From contig JAGLZW010000034.1 of assembly GCA_023131225.1 (NCBI GenBank), positions 1 to 35,937 on the forward strand: 35,937 nucleotides of DNA, in the 5' to 3' direction. Shown piece after piece: positions 1 through 7,330 of this stretch (positions are counted from its first letter, which is position 1; the number at the start of each line of letters is the position of its first letter). The translations under genes and the position numbers were made by a program. This DNA comes from Candidatus Bathyarchaeota archaeon (GTDB lineage: Archaea; Thermoproteota; Bathyarchaeia; Bathyarchaeales; SOJC01). Under the pieces are notes generated by a model, which was not told the DNA's origin, made no database searches, and saw only the letters and a program-made list of their open reading frames with translations.

Positions 1-842
1 AAAATCATTCCAGTATAGTATTCTAAGCCTCGTGCAAATCCTGTTTCAATTGACATGTTGAATTTAACTCCGCTTTCTTTGCATAACTCAATGATTTGCT
101 GCAGGTTATCTACTGCTGTAACCGGACTCTCATATTCCTCTAGTTTTTTCTTTACTTCAGTTAAGACTTTGGAAGCGTCTTTTCCCTTAGCTTCAAAAAC
201 CTCTTTCAGAGCTGATAAACCCTTTCTTGAAACGCCAAATTCTTCAGCGGTTCTAAGCGCTTCGTTCCACCGTTTGGCGTCTAATAGCTGCATCAAGCTA
301 TTTTGATGTTCATCTCTTACGCCTTCTTCAGACAGCAATCCACGTAGGATTCCTACGTGACCGATTTTGAACCAAAAATTAGAAAGTCCAAGTTTTTGCA
401 GGAGATGGTTGGTGAGGGATAGAACTTCTACGTCTGCTTCAGGTCGGCTGCTACCGATAATTTCGAAGTTTGATTGCCAAAACTCTCGGTAACGGCCAAA
501 CTGTGGCTCGTCATACCTGTATAAAGTGCCTGTTGAGAAAAGTCTCAAGGGCTTGGGTTCGTTCCGCAATGTGCTAGCCATCAATCTTGCAATGGAAGCG
601 GTGAATTCCGGTCTCAAGGCTAATTTTCGTCCACCCAGATCTTCGAAAGAATACATACGGGCTTTAATTTCTTCTCCGGACTTCGCGGTCAATAAATCAT
701 AATGCTCCACAAGCGGTGTAATTATTTCCTCAAAGCCGTGCAGGCCTGCAACTTTTTTTGCGACAGCCTCTACATACCTCAGTTTTTCTGCGTCTGATGG
801 CAGAAAATCCCGCATTCCTCGAACAGTCTGAATTTTGGTCAT
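1..842 (-). CDS. hisS: Histidyl-tRNA synthetase (3' part beyond window edge)
   Basis: Class II aminoacyl-tRNA synthetase that charges tRNA-His with histidine in the cytoplasm. The visible part is the N-terminal 280 residues; the C-terminal anticodon-binding region lies outside the window. Seen in the sequence: the N-terminal segment TVRGMRDFLPSDAEKLRYVE, the class II motif 2 region (RLFSTGTLYRYDEPQFGRYR), and near the edge the histidine-binding signature GFARGLEYYTG. The ATG at 842 follows a clear ribosome binding site (AGAGGAACTTTT), and only 10 bases separate it from the stop of the EndA-family gene. It is therefore the last visible gene of a mtnA-endA-hisS unit. The identification is secure. 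Confidence 0.95.
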   Translation of the reverse strand, partial: MTKIQTVRGMRDFLPSDAEKLRYVEAVAKKVAGLHGFEEIITPLVEHYDLLTAKSGEEIKARMYSFEDLGGRKLALRPEFTASIARLMASTLRNEPKPLRLFSTGTLYRYDEPQFGRYREFWQSNFEIIGSSRPEADVEVLSLTNHLLQKLGLSNFWFKIGHVGILRGLLSEEGVRDEHQNSLMQLLDAKRWNEALRTAEEFGVSRKGLSALKEVFEAKGKDASKVLTEVKKKLEEYESPVTAVDNLQQIIELCKESGVKFNMSIETGFARGLEYYTGMI

Positions 843-852
843 AAAAGTTCCT

Positions 853-1491
853 CTATGATTTTTTCATGGTTAACTTTGAAAGAGTATAATAAACGATTTC
901 TCCGCGGCGGTTCACAACCACCAAAACCAGCTTCTTTTTCAAGCTTTGAGCATGCTTCAACACACGAGCCATATGTTTTACCGAAATAGGCTTGCCTTCC
1001 TGAATCCCGAGAACGAGATAAGTGGCAGTGGCTTTTCCATACTCTCCCCTTTCGTAAACTCGAAAATCTATTCCTAACCCGAATCCCTCCCTCACCACGT
1101 AACCACGGCTTCTCAAATCTCGATAAATCAAATATTTCACCCAAACATTTTCATCCGCAAGCCCGAAACGATGCAGAAGCTCTTGGAAATCTAAAGCCTT
1201 ACGCGATTTTCCTCTAAAAACTTCAAGTATTCCCTTGCTTTGGAGAAACAGGGCTTCGTAGAAACTCAAAGTCAATTTTCTATTTTCTAGTATTCCGTAG
1301 CCGCGAGAAGCGAAGTTTTCAAAACCGTCACTAGCTGACACTGTAACACCTTTTTTTGAAAGTGAGCCCTTAATCTTCTTGATTTCAGAATTCCGAGACT
1401 CTTCGACTTGCCGTTTCTTATCCTTCAAAGCCTTGTCCTGCCAACACAAACTAATAGCATACAAATTATGAGATATATAACTAGTCTTCAA
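853..1491 (-). CDS. endA: tRNA-intron endonuclease family protein (EndA-like, catalytic His replaced)
   Basis: 212 residues. The C-terminal half matches the archaeal tRNA splicing endonuclease fold (YLIYRDLRSRGYVVREGFGL, then IDFRVYERG, then KKKLVLVVVNRRGEIVYY). The family cuts introns at bulge-helix-bulge motifs with a Tyr/His/Lys triad. The Tyr (Y146) and the Lys region (K185-K187) are present, but where homologues have His three residues before the Tyr of the YLV strand this protein has Thr (T155, codon ACT). It could be a non-catalytic structural subunit of an (alpha-beta)2 enzyme, as known in some TACK archaea, or an altered active subunit. The start is TTG at 1491, overlapping the mtnA stop (TTGA), which suggests translational coupling. 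The N-terminal 45 residues are not well conserved in my reading, so the start is not certain. Confidence 0.85.
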   Translation of the reverse strand: MKTSYISHNLYAISLCWQDKALKDKKRQVEESRNSEIKKIKGSLSKKGVTVSASDGFENFASRGYGILENRKLTLSFYEALFLQSKGILEVFRGKSRKALDFQELLHRFGLADENVWVKYLIYRDLRSRGYVVREGFGLGIDFRVYERGEYGKATATYLVLGIQEGKPISVKHMARVLKHAQSLKKKLVLVVVNRRGEIVYYTLSKLTMKKS

Positions 1492-2504
1492 GCAGTTGAA
1501 AGCTTTTGGAAATCAGCTGGTGAAAGGACCCCTTCTTCACAGATTATTGCGGTAACATATTTCATAGGCGTAACGTCAAAAGCCGGGTTAAAGGCAGGTA
1601 CCCCTTTCGGAGCAACCTGCACACCACAGAATCTAACCACTTCCTCCGTACTCCTTTCTTCAACAACTACATCTCCTGCCAATCGATTCATGTCGAATGT
1701 TGACTTTGGAGCAGCAACATAAAAAGGAACCCCATGCTCGTGAGCTATCACTGCTATCGTATAAGTGCCAATTTTGTTAACCACCGCATCCTTCACTATC
1801 CTATCCGCTCCCACAACCACCTTATTGACCAATCCTTTACCCATAACATAGCCCACCATACTATCAGTAATCAAAGTTACAGGAATGCTGTCGCGAAGCA
1901 ACTCGTAAACAGTTAGCCGTGCACCTTGAAGCAGAGGCCGAGTTTCCGTCGCAATGACCTTGATGCCCTTGCCATTTTTCCAAGCTGATCTTATAACTCC
2001 CAGTGCCGTCCCGTAGTCCACCGTTGCTAAACTGCCTGCATTACAGTGCGTTAGGATGGTGTCACCATCATCTAGGAGCTCAGAACCGTGTTCTCCAATT
2101 CTCCGATTCACATCAACGTCTTCCGCGGCTATTCTTTGCGCTTCTTCAACTATAACTCTTACAACGACCACAGCATTCCCTTCTGTTTTTTTCGCTTTCT
2201 CCATTACTCTGTCTATCGCCCAAAACAAATTCATAGCAGTAGGCCGAGTTGTTTTTAAAAATTGTGCAGAAGCACTAAGCTCTTCAATAAGCCTTCCTCT
2301 GTCTCCGGCCTTTGAATAATATGCTGTTAACGCAAGACCATAAGCTGCTGCTGCTCCCAAAAGTGGCGCTCCGCGAATCTGCATGGTTTTGATGGCTTTT
2401 ACAACTTCATCGCAACTTGTCATTTTCAAAAGTGCTGTTTGATTAGGCAGCTTGGTCTGATCAACAGTCGTCACAACACCATCTTTCCATTCAATCGTTC
2501 TCAT
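1488..2504 (-). CDS. mtnA: S-methyl-5-thioribose-1-phosphate isomerase (MtnA/eIF2B-like family)
   Basis: 338 residues. Converts 5-methylthioribose 1-phosphate to the ribulose form in methylthioadenosine salvage. Visible signatures are IRGAPLLGAAAAYG near the N-terminus, THCNAGSLATVDYGTALG with the catalytic Cys, ETRPLLQGARLTVYEL, and GADRIVKDAVVNKIGTY with the catalytic Asp. The ATG at 2504 gives MRTIEWKDG, the usual family start; a TTG two codons upstream is less likely. The related archaeal ribose-1,5-bisphosphate isomerase shares the fold, but the ETRP and GADRI context fits MtnA better. First gene of the mtnA-endA-hisS unit, whose last two overlaps or gaps are very short. Confidence 0.9.
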   Translation of the reverse strand: MRTIEWKDGVVTTVDQTKLPNQTALLKMTSCDEVVKAIKTMQIRGAPLLGAAAAYGLALTAYYSKAGDRGRLIEELSASAQFLKTTRPTAMNLFWAIDRVMEKAKKTEGNAVVVVRVIVEEAQRIAAEDVDVNRRIGEHGSELLDDGDTILTHCNAGSLATVDYGTALGVIRSAWKNGKGIKVIATETRPLLQGARLTVYELLRDSIPVTLITDSMVGYVMGKGLVNKVVVGADRIVKDAVVNKIGTYTIAVIAHEHGVPFYVAAPKSTFDMNRLAGDVVVEERSTEEVVRFCGVQVAPKGVPAFNPAFDVTPMKYVTAIICEEGVLSPADFQKLSTA

Positions 2505-2605
2505 GCACAATCATCCCTACAGAACTCTATTATCGTTCTATTTGCCGAATACGTTTTTCGGGTTAAAGCAACTAAAAATTTCAACAACGTGCTGCAGTAG
2601 CGTTT

Positions 2606-3343
2606 TTAACTGCGTTTCGGAGGATTTACTTTAGTAACAACCTCTACAGGGCAACCTTTAGGCAGGTTAAGCCCTTTTTTCCAGTTTTCTCCAATGGCTA
2701 TCAACGTGAAAATTCCAGAAAGCTCCGCTTTAGCTTTGCGAACGAGATTGATAAGTGCGTTTTGGGTTTCACCTGTTTTTATCATGTCATCTACTATAAG
2801 CACGCTGTCTCTTCGTTTGATTGCACTCTTAGGGATATACAGCGTCATAGTCACACCTGAATCTCTCAACACATATGTCTCTTCAAGAAAAGCTGGTACA
2901 CCAACTTCTTTGTTCCACTTAGCAATAACGAGGTCAATGCCTAATTGGTTGGACACCATAGTTGCAAGAGGAATACCATCCACCGCTGCTGTTAAGACTT
3001 TAGTTACACGTCTTCCAGCGAAATTAGCTAGTGCGTAGTGGGCTGCTTGCCGTAAGATGTTATAATCGCTTATGATTTCTGTGTTGTCGAAGTATCCGTC
3101 GGTGTTGAAATGTATTTTTCTATGAAGTTCAACTTCTAACCCCACTATTTTCCTTAAGGTTTTCCAGAGTTTGTGGGTTCTTGCCAAGTTTGGCAGAACA
3201 TGGCCTTTTGCGTATCGACTGAGAACGGTGACTGGTAAACCGGTTTTAGCTGATAACTCGCGGTAAGTGTGCTGACGCTTTGCAGTTCGAAGCAACTCAA
3301 TTGTCATTAGGCGCAATTTCAAATCTTCTGCATGAGTGCTCAT
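2606..3343 (-). CDS. gfcR: PRTase-fold transcriptional regulator, GfcR/PyrE-like
   Basis: 245 residues: an N-terminal helix-turn-helix (about residues 15-50, YRELSAKTGLPVTVLSRYAK) fused to a type I phosphoribosyltransferase domain with the PRPP-binding motif SVLIVDDMIKTGET. This combination matches the archaeal GfcR family, known in haloarchaea as a regulator of sugar catabolism and often misannotated as orotate phosphoribosyltransferase. Ligand and targets here are unknown. The ATG at 3343 is preferred over the ATG at 3364 because a good TATA element (3372-3382) would start transcription near 3352, downstream of the upstream ATG. Downstream lies mtnA, 101 bases away, so co-transcription is possible. 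An enzymatic orotate phosphoribosyltransferase is less likely given the HTH. Confidence 0.85.
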   Translation of the reverse strand: MSTHAEDLKLRLMTIELLRTAKRQHTYRELSAKTGLPVTVLSRYAKGHVLPNLARTHKLWKTLRKIVGLEVELHRKIHFNTDGYFDNTEIISDYNILRQAAHYALANFAGRRVTKVLTAAVDGIPLATMVSNQLGIDLVIAKWNKEVGVPAFLEETYVLRDSGVTMTLYIPKSAIKRRDSVLIVDDMIKTGETQNALINLVRKAKAELSGIFTLIAIGENWKKGLNLPKGCPVEVVTKVNPPKRS

Positions 3344-3371
3344 CTTTAGCCCTTCTATAAACATTAACAAG

Positions 3372-3382
3372 TTAAATATTAA
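3372..3382 (-). promoter_or_regulatory. TATA element of gfcR
   Basis: AT-rich element TTAATATTTAA on the minus strand, about 25-30 bases before the expected transcript start and about 30 bases before the ATG at 3343. It implies a very short leader and supports the chosen start. Confidence 0.5.
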
Positions 3383-3440
3383 GGTTACAGTGACTTATTT
3401 TTGAGTCGATAAGATTCAAAATTTCCATCTACCTTAAAAC

Positions 3441-3454
3441 TTGGCAACTGCCAA
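3441..3454. repeat. Short palindrome TTGGCAACTGCCAA between gfcR promoter and tRNA-Arg
   Basis: 6-base arms TTGGCA/TGCCAA around a 2-base centre. It lies about 60 bases upstream of the gfcR TATA element and 17 bases after the 3' end of the tRNA gene. It could be an operator for the adjacent HTH regulator; no function is shown. Confidence 0.4.
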
Positions 3455-3471
3455 CGATTACGCTTATACTG

Positions 3472-3563
3472 TGGCGGGCCCGCTGGGATTCGAACCCAGG
3501 GTCTCCGGCTTAGAGGGCCGACGCGCTTTCTGTTGAGTAATATCCAGGCTACGCCACGGGCCC
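3472..3563 (-). tRNA. tRNA-Arg(UCU) with encoded CCA, expanded D-loop and C33
   Basis: Full cloverleaf on the minus strand: acceptor GGGCCCG/CGGGCCC, discriminator G and encoded CCA; D-stem GCGT/GCGC; anticodon stem TCGGC/GCCGG (one G-U pair) with loop CCTCTAA; 5-base variable loop; T-arm CTGGG-TTCGAAT-CCCAG. Anticodon UCU reads AGA (Arg). Two oddities: the D-loop is 24 bases (AGCCTGGAT then about 14 extra bases before A-GCGC), and position 33 is C instead of the nearly universal U. The extra bases could be a tiny intron at a non-canonical site, but I could not draw a bulge-helix-bulge around them. A decaying gene is also possible, although all stems pair. Confidence 0.85.
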
Positions 3564-3589
3564 CGCTGGTACACTAGAAGGAGTATACA

Positions 3590-3599
3590 AAATATAATT
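3590..3599 (-). promoter_or_regulatory. TATA element of tRNA-Arg
   Basis: AATTATATTT on the minus strand, centred about 31 bases before the tRNA 5' end, the spacing expected for an archaeal promoter with a transcript start near the mature end. Confidence 0.5.
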
Positions 3600-3949
3600 C
3601 TTTTACTGTAGTGTGAAAAGTTTATGCATCTGCCTTCCAAGAAGGTGCTAGGTTTCGCATGATGTCTTTCTAAGAAAGTCTGAAAGAGGATATGAGTTTT
3701 AAGCCATGGCCTATCATCATAGATTTGGAATAATGTCTCCTAGTTCATAGAAGAATCTTACTATATTCTTTTTTAACTTGTTTTCTGTATAAGTTATTTT
3801 GGGGTGTAAGTTCAAGTCTTTACGTTTCTCTTTTCTCCCTTCTCTTCGGCAGATTAGAATGAACAACATGAACTTACACTCTACCTAAGTATTTATGTAG
3901 ACTCAAGACTTAAATCCCGCAAGTCAAAACTTGTATATAGGGGAAGGTT
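3600..3949. other. 350-base gene-poor region with an 11-base inverted repeat
   Basis: No convincing ORF on either strand. It contains a short palindrome near 3667-3679 (CTTTCTAAGAAAG) and a perfect inverted repeat GTGTAAGTTCA (3804-3814) / TGAACTTACAC (3869-3879) with a 54-base spacer. An AT-rich TATA-like stretch (AAGTATTTATG, about 3887-3897) and a purine-rich site GGGGAAGG precede the gene at 3950. Confidence 0.5.
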
Positions 3950-4318
3950 ATGTCAGAAATTCATCAAATTCCCATCCCCCTGAGTAATTACATCCGTCTT
4001 ATAGAAAGAAAAAAGAGTCCATATTATGATTTGGCACTCTATATTCTAGCAGACATGGAAAAAACCTTTAAAAAAAGCCCCCACGCCAACATCATCTACG
4101 CGATTAATCCGAGACGGTTGAAAGAAGAAATGGAGGCGGAAATCCCAAGCGAAAAGCTGACTCCCATAAATATAGGTCGCACTATTTTAGCGCTTTTGTA
4201 TAGAAGCAACCTGCGAAAGGGCGAAGATTATTATGTCACAACTAGTTCAGGTGGACGTAGGAACTATCACATCAAAGTAAACCGCAGCGTTTTGTCGACG
4301 CTTCAAATGCATCTCTAG
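3950..4318 (+). CDS. Hypothetical protein, 122 aa
   Basis: Not recognised. ATG at 3950 follows a purine-rich binding site (GGGGAAGGTT). The protein is highly charged and soluble, with no membrane segment. The middle (residues 20-60) looks helical, and the C-terminal part (EDYYVTTSSGGRRNYHIKVN) looks like a beta-wing, so a winged-helix-like fold is conceivable but not shown. It stands alone on the plus strand and converges on leuS with a 6-base gap between the stops. Confidence 0.7.
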   Translation: MSEIHQIPIPLSNYIRLIERKKSPYYDLALYILADMEKTFKKSPHANIIYAINPRRLKEEMEAEIPSEKLTPINIGRTILALLYRSNLRKGEDYYVTTSSGGRRNYHIKVNRSVLSTLQMHL

Positions 4319-4324
4319 CGTTTT

Positions 4325-7219
4325 CTATTCTATGTATATTCCTGGCCTGAACGGCTTTGCTAGCTGGGCGCGTTTTTTAGGGTCATACCGCCGCATGTCA
4401 TCTTCTACATAAACTTGAATTTCAGCGTTCAATTCTCGCTTGAGGAAATTTTCTGCTTCTCTTAATACTGCAGCCTCGTTTAGCATACCGATAGACAGCA
4501 GCGTTTTTTTTCTATTCAATTCTCTATTCAATTCTATTCGGTTATTTTCGTCAATGATTTGGGCGACAAACTTGGAGATTTTTTTAGCAATCTTCTTCAT
4601 TTCTTCCTCTTTCATCAATTCTTTCATCAAATCACTTTGAGTAATATGTTCTTTTTCTAGAGATGTTGCTAACGCCTTTTGGTACACTTTCCATTTCCAC
4701 TGCGCTGCAGTGTAATAACATATTTTCTTTGGAGTTATTTTTGTTGCTCGAATTATGCTTATTGTGTCATTCAGTGCTGATTTGATCAAAGTTTCACTTT
4801 CTTCTGCAGCGGCACTGACTTTGCTTTTATCGTATTTAGGCCATCTAGTCGAAGAGACAAAGTTCTCTTCTTTCATCTTATTCCAAATTTCCTCGCAAAT
4901 ATGTGGCATGAAAGGTGCTAAGAGCCGCACCCAGATGTTCAAGGCCTCTAGTAAGACTTTGGCTTTCATGTTGCCTTTTCTTCTGGAATACCAGCGGAAG
5001 TCGTTCCAAACTTCAAAGAAGGCATTCTCCACAGCAGTACGAGATTTCAGCACTTCCATACTTTCAGTGACTGCGTTTATTCTGTGCTGTAGCACGCTGA
5101 GTAGCCATCCTTCCAACTGCCCTGTTTTTTCATCTCTTGCTTCCGCGATTATAGTTGTAGCTAGTCTGTAGAAGGATTCAAGCTTGTTTCTAGCATCTCG
5201 AATGTTTTCACTTCTCCAGTCTGGATCGTCCATGCCTTCTGCTCCCAACAGCAACGCGCACCGTGTAGAGTCAGCACCATACTGGTCAATGGTGCTTCGG
5301 AAGGTGACAAAGTTGCCTTTTGACTTGGACATAGGTTTTCCTTCAATCATTAGCATGCCATTAGCTCCTATCATCTTTGGCCAGTGTTCGGGTGGGAAGA
5401 GGGCTACATGTTGAAATAGGAAAAAGGTCAAGTGGTTTGGAATCAATTCTTTTGCGGAGTTTCGCATGTCCACTGGATACCAATAGAGAAACTCGTTTCG
5501 CATCGACTGCAAAACTTGATTATTTAGTTTGAACTTGAGGGCTACAGAATCTGAACTGCCTTTTCCATAGAAGATGTAGTCAAAAACTTCTGGTGCTAGT
5601 TGTTCCGGGGTTATGTTGTGTTGTTTGATGTGTTTGTTGATAGTGTAAAATGCCATGTAGATAGTGGAGTCGCTTAGAGTTTCTATTATCCATTCCTTTT
5701 TCCAAGGTAGCGGTGTCCCTAAACCGCTTTTACGGGCGCATGGCCAGTCTTTCAGCCAGTCAATGGTACTGAAGAACCATGGGGAGGCAGTCTCAGGGCA
5801 GATTGTGGTGCGGTTCAGTGCTTCTTTGGTTCTATTCTTCCATTCTGAGTCGCTGTACTTTAGGAACCATTGCCCCTCTAGCACTTTGACGATGCATGGC
5901 TTTAGACATCTACAAATGACAGGTTGAGGCAGATCATACATACTGTCAGCGACATTCTTCTTCCTTAAGTCGTTGATGAGTGTCTCTTTTATTTCTCGAA
6001 CAGTTTTTCCAGCGTACTCACCACAGACTTCTTTTAAGAATCCGCTATGAAATTCTTTTTTGTATAACAGTTTTGTGGCTTCTTCTGCTTTGGGGTCACA
6101 TTGGTCTTTTATGCCTAGTTGATTTACAATTTCTATCGCGGGGTGTTCGCCGAATCCTTCGACGCGAATCATAGAGATTGGCTGAATCGCTTCTACTTTG
6201 GATGGCTCGATGCCAAACTCCATTAGGGAAGCAAGGTTTTGCTGCAAATCTTTTAATGCTAGCCAGTCAGCTGGCGCATGAGCTGGAACACTGTACACCA
6301 CTCCAGTTGCATGTTCTGGGTTAACGAACCACGCAGGCAAAATAGGTAGTTGCTTTTCAGCTATGGGGTTTGTAACGCTTTTCCCTATGAGTTCCTTTCC
6401 TTTAAAGCGACGGATAATAGTGATTTTTCGTTTTTGTTCTTTTAATTTATCTGCGGCTGTTTCGCTGATTATCCATTTCTCTCCGTTTACTTTTGCCTTT
6501 ACGTAGTTTGCGTCTGGATGGAGCCAAATGTTTGTTACACCGTAGATTGTTTCTGGTCTAAAAGTGGCGGCTGGCAAGTAGGCGTCTTCACATTTGAATT
6601 TAATCAACGTGTATTCTTCTGGTGAGACTCCTTCGCCTTCATGGCGGTCATGGTCGCCAGTGGGACTTTTGCAATGGGGGCACCAGACTACTGGGTGGGT
6701 TCCTTTGACAACATAGCCTTTTTCGCGGAGTCTTTTGTATTGCCACTCGACGAATCTGCTAAATTGGGGTGAGGTTGTTTGGAATTCTCTTCGCCAGTCA
6801 ATAGAAAATCCGGCACGACGAACCGTGTTTCTGTTTTCATTAGTATAATACGAAGCCATATAAACGGGGTCAACGAATCTTTTCAGATTTTCTTCTGAGA
6901 CGCCGTCGATTTCTCGTAACGCCCTAATAAAATCTTTGTCTCCCAGCTTTATACGTTCGCTTGCACCTGCTATAGTTGTTCCAGTCCAGTGCCACGCCCA
7001 CGGAAACAAAACGTTGTAACCTTGCATCCGCTTAAACCGCGCATAAGCGTCGACTCGTGTTGCTGTAAAAGCGTGTCCAACATGAACTGGCCCGTTCGCG
7101 TATGAGTAAGGAAAGGTGACAAAGCATTTTTTCCGCTCGGGGTCTGGATCTGACTCAAAAATTTTTGCTTTTTCCCAAGCTCTTTGCCATTTGGCTTCGA
7201 TTTTGTGTAAAAGTTCCAT
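4325..7219 (-). CDS. leuS: Leucyl-tRNA synthetase, archaeal type
   Basis: 964 residues, the usual archaeal/eukaryotic length. Class I synthetase that charges tRNA-Leu. The HIGH motif is HVGHAFT (residues 46-52) after FVTFPYSYANGPV; the KMSKS motif is KPMSKSKGN near residue 630. The CP1 editing domain shows the threonine-rich TFRPETIYGVTN and VYSVPAHAPADW, which hydrolyse mischarged tRNA. A zinc-binding WCPHCKSPTGDHD lies near residue 180. The archaeal C-terminal extension is present. The ATG at 7219 is the family start. It is downstream of alaS with a 111-base gap that holds an 18-base near-palindrome and a probable own promoter. Confidence 0.97.
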   Translation of the reverse strand: MELLHKIEAKWQRAWEKAKIFESDPDPERKKCFVTFPYSYANGPVHVGHAFTATRVDAYARFKRMQGYNVLFPWAWHWTGTTIAGASERIKLGDKDFIRALREIDGVSEENLKRFVDPVYMASYYTNENRNTVRRAGFSIDWRREFQTTSPQFSRFVEWQYKRLREKGYVVKGTHPVVWCPHCKSPTGDHDRHEGEGVSPEEYTLIKFKCEDAYLPAATFRPETIYGVTNIWLHPDANYVKAKVNGEKWIISETAADKLKEQKRKITIIRRFKGKELIGKSVTNPIAEKQLPILPAWFVNPEHATGVVYSVPAHAPADWLALKDLQQNLASLMEFGIEPSKVEAIQPISMIRVEGFGEHPAIEIVNQLGIKDQCDPKAEEATKLLYKKEFHSGFLKEVCGEYAGKTVREIKETLINDLRKKNVADSMYDLPQPVICRCLKPCIVKVLEGQWFLKYSDSEWKNRTKEALNRTTICPETASPWFFSTIDWLKDWPCARKSGLGTPLPWKKEWIIETLSDSTIYMAFYTINKHIKQHNITPEQLAPEVFDYIFYGKGSSDSVALKFKLNNQVLQSMRNEFLYWYPVDMRNSAKELIPNHLTFFLFQHVALFPPEHWPKMIGANGMLMIEGKPMSKSKGNFVTFRSTIDQYGADSTRCALLLGAEGMDDPDWRSENIRDARNKLESFYRLATTIIAEARDEKTGQLEGWLLSVLQHRINAVTESMEVLKSRTAVENAFFEVWNDFRWYSRRKGNMKAKVLLEALNIWVRLLAPFMPHICEEIWNKMKEENFVSSTRWPKYDKSKVSAAAEESETLIKSALNDTISIIRATKITPKKICYYTAAQWKWKVYQKALATSLEKEHITQSDLMKELMKEEEMKKIAKKISKFVAQIIDENNRIELNRELNRKKTLLSIGMLNEAAVLREAENFLKRELNAEIQVYVEDDMRRYDPKKRAQLAKPFRPGIYIE

Positions 7220-7270
7220 GAAAGTTTCTGGATTAGGCAGCGTAGTATTAAAGGTTTTGTCAGTTTCTAT

Positions 7271-7288
7271 TGAGGAATCGATCCCTCA
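7271..7288. repeat. 18-base near-palindrome upstream of leuS
   Basis: TGAGGAATCGATCCCTCA reads the same on both strands except for one symmetric mismatch pair (16 of 18 positions). It is about 52-69 bases before the leuS ATG, just upstream of a TATA-like CTTTAATACTA. The position suits a regulator site; it could also be a hairpin in an alaS read-through transcript. Confidence 0.45.
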
Positions 7289-7330
7289 TTTCTCAAGCAC
7301 CACTACACAAGTAAGCACAATAGCTTTTAT

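Noticed and set aside
2606-3343. Orotate phosphoribosyltransferase (pyrE)
   Set aside because: The N-terminal helix-turn-helix and the gene context fit the GfcR regulators better than the enzyme.
3523-3550. Standard intron with bulge-helix-bulge in the tRNA-Arg D-loop
   Set aside because: For each plausible junction I tested, the bases following the cut did not pair with the 5' part of the insert, so I report only an insertion.
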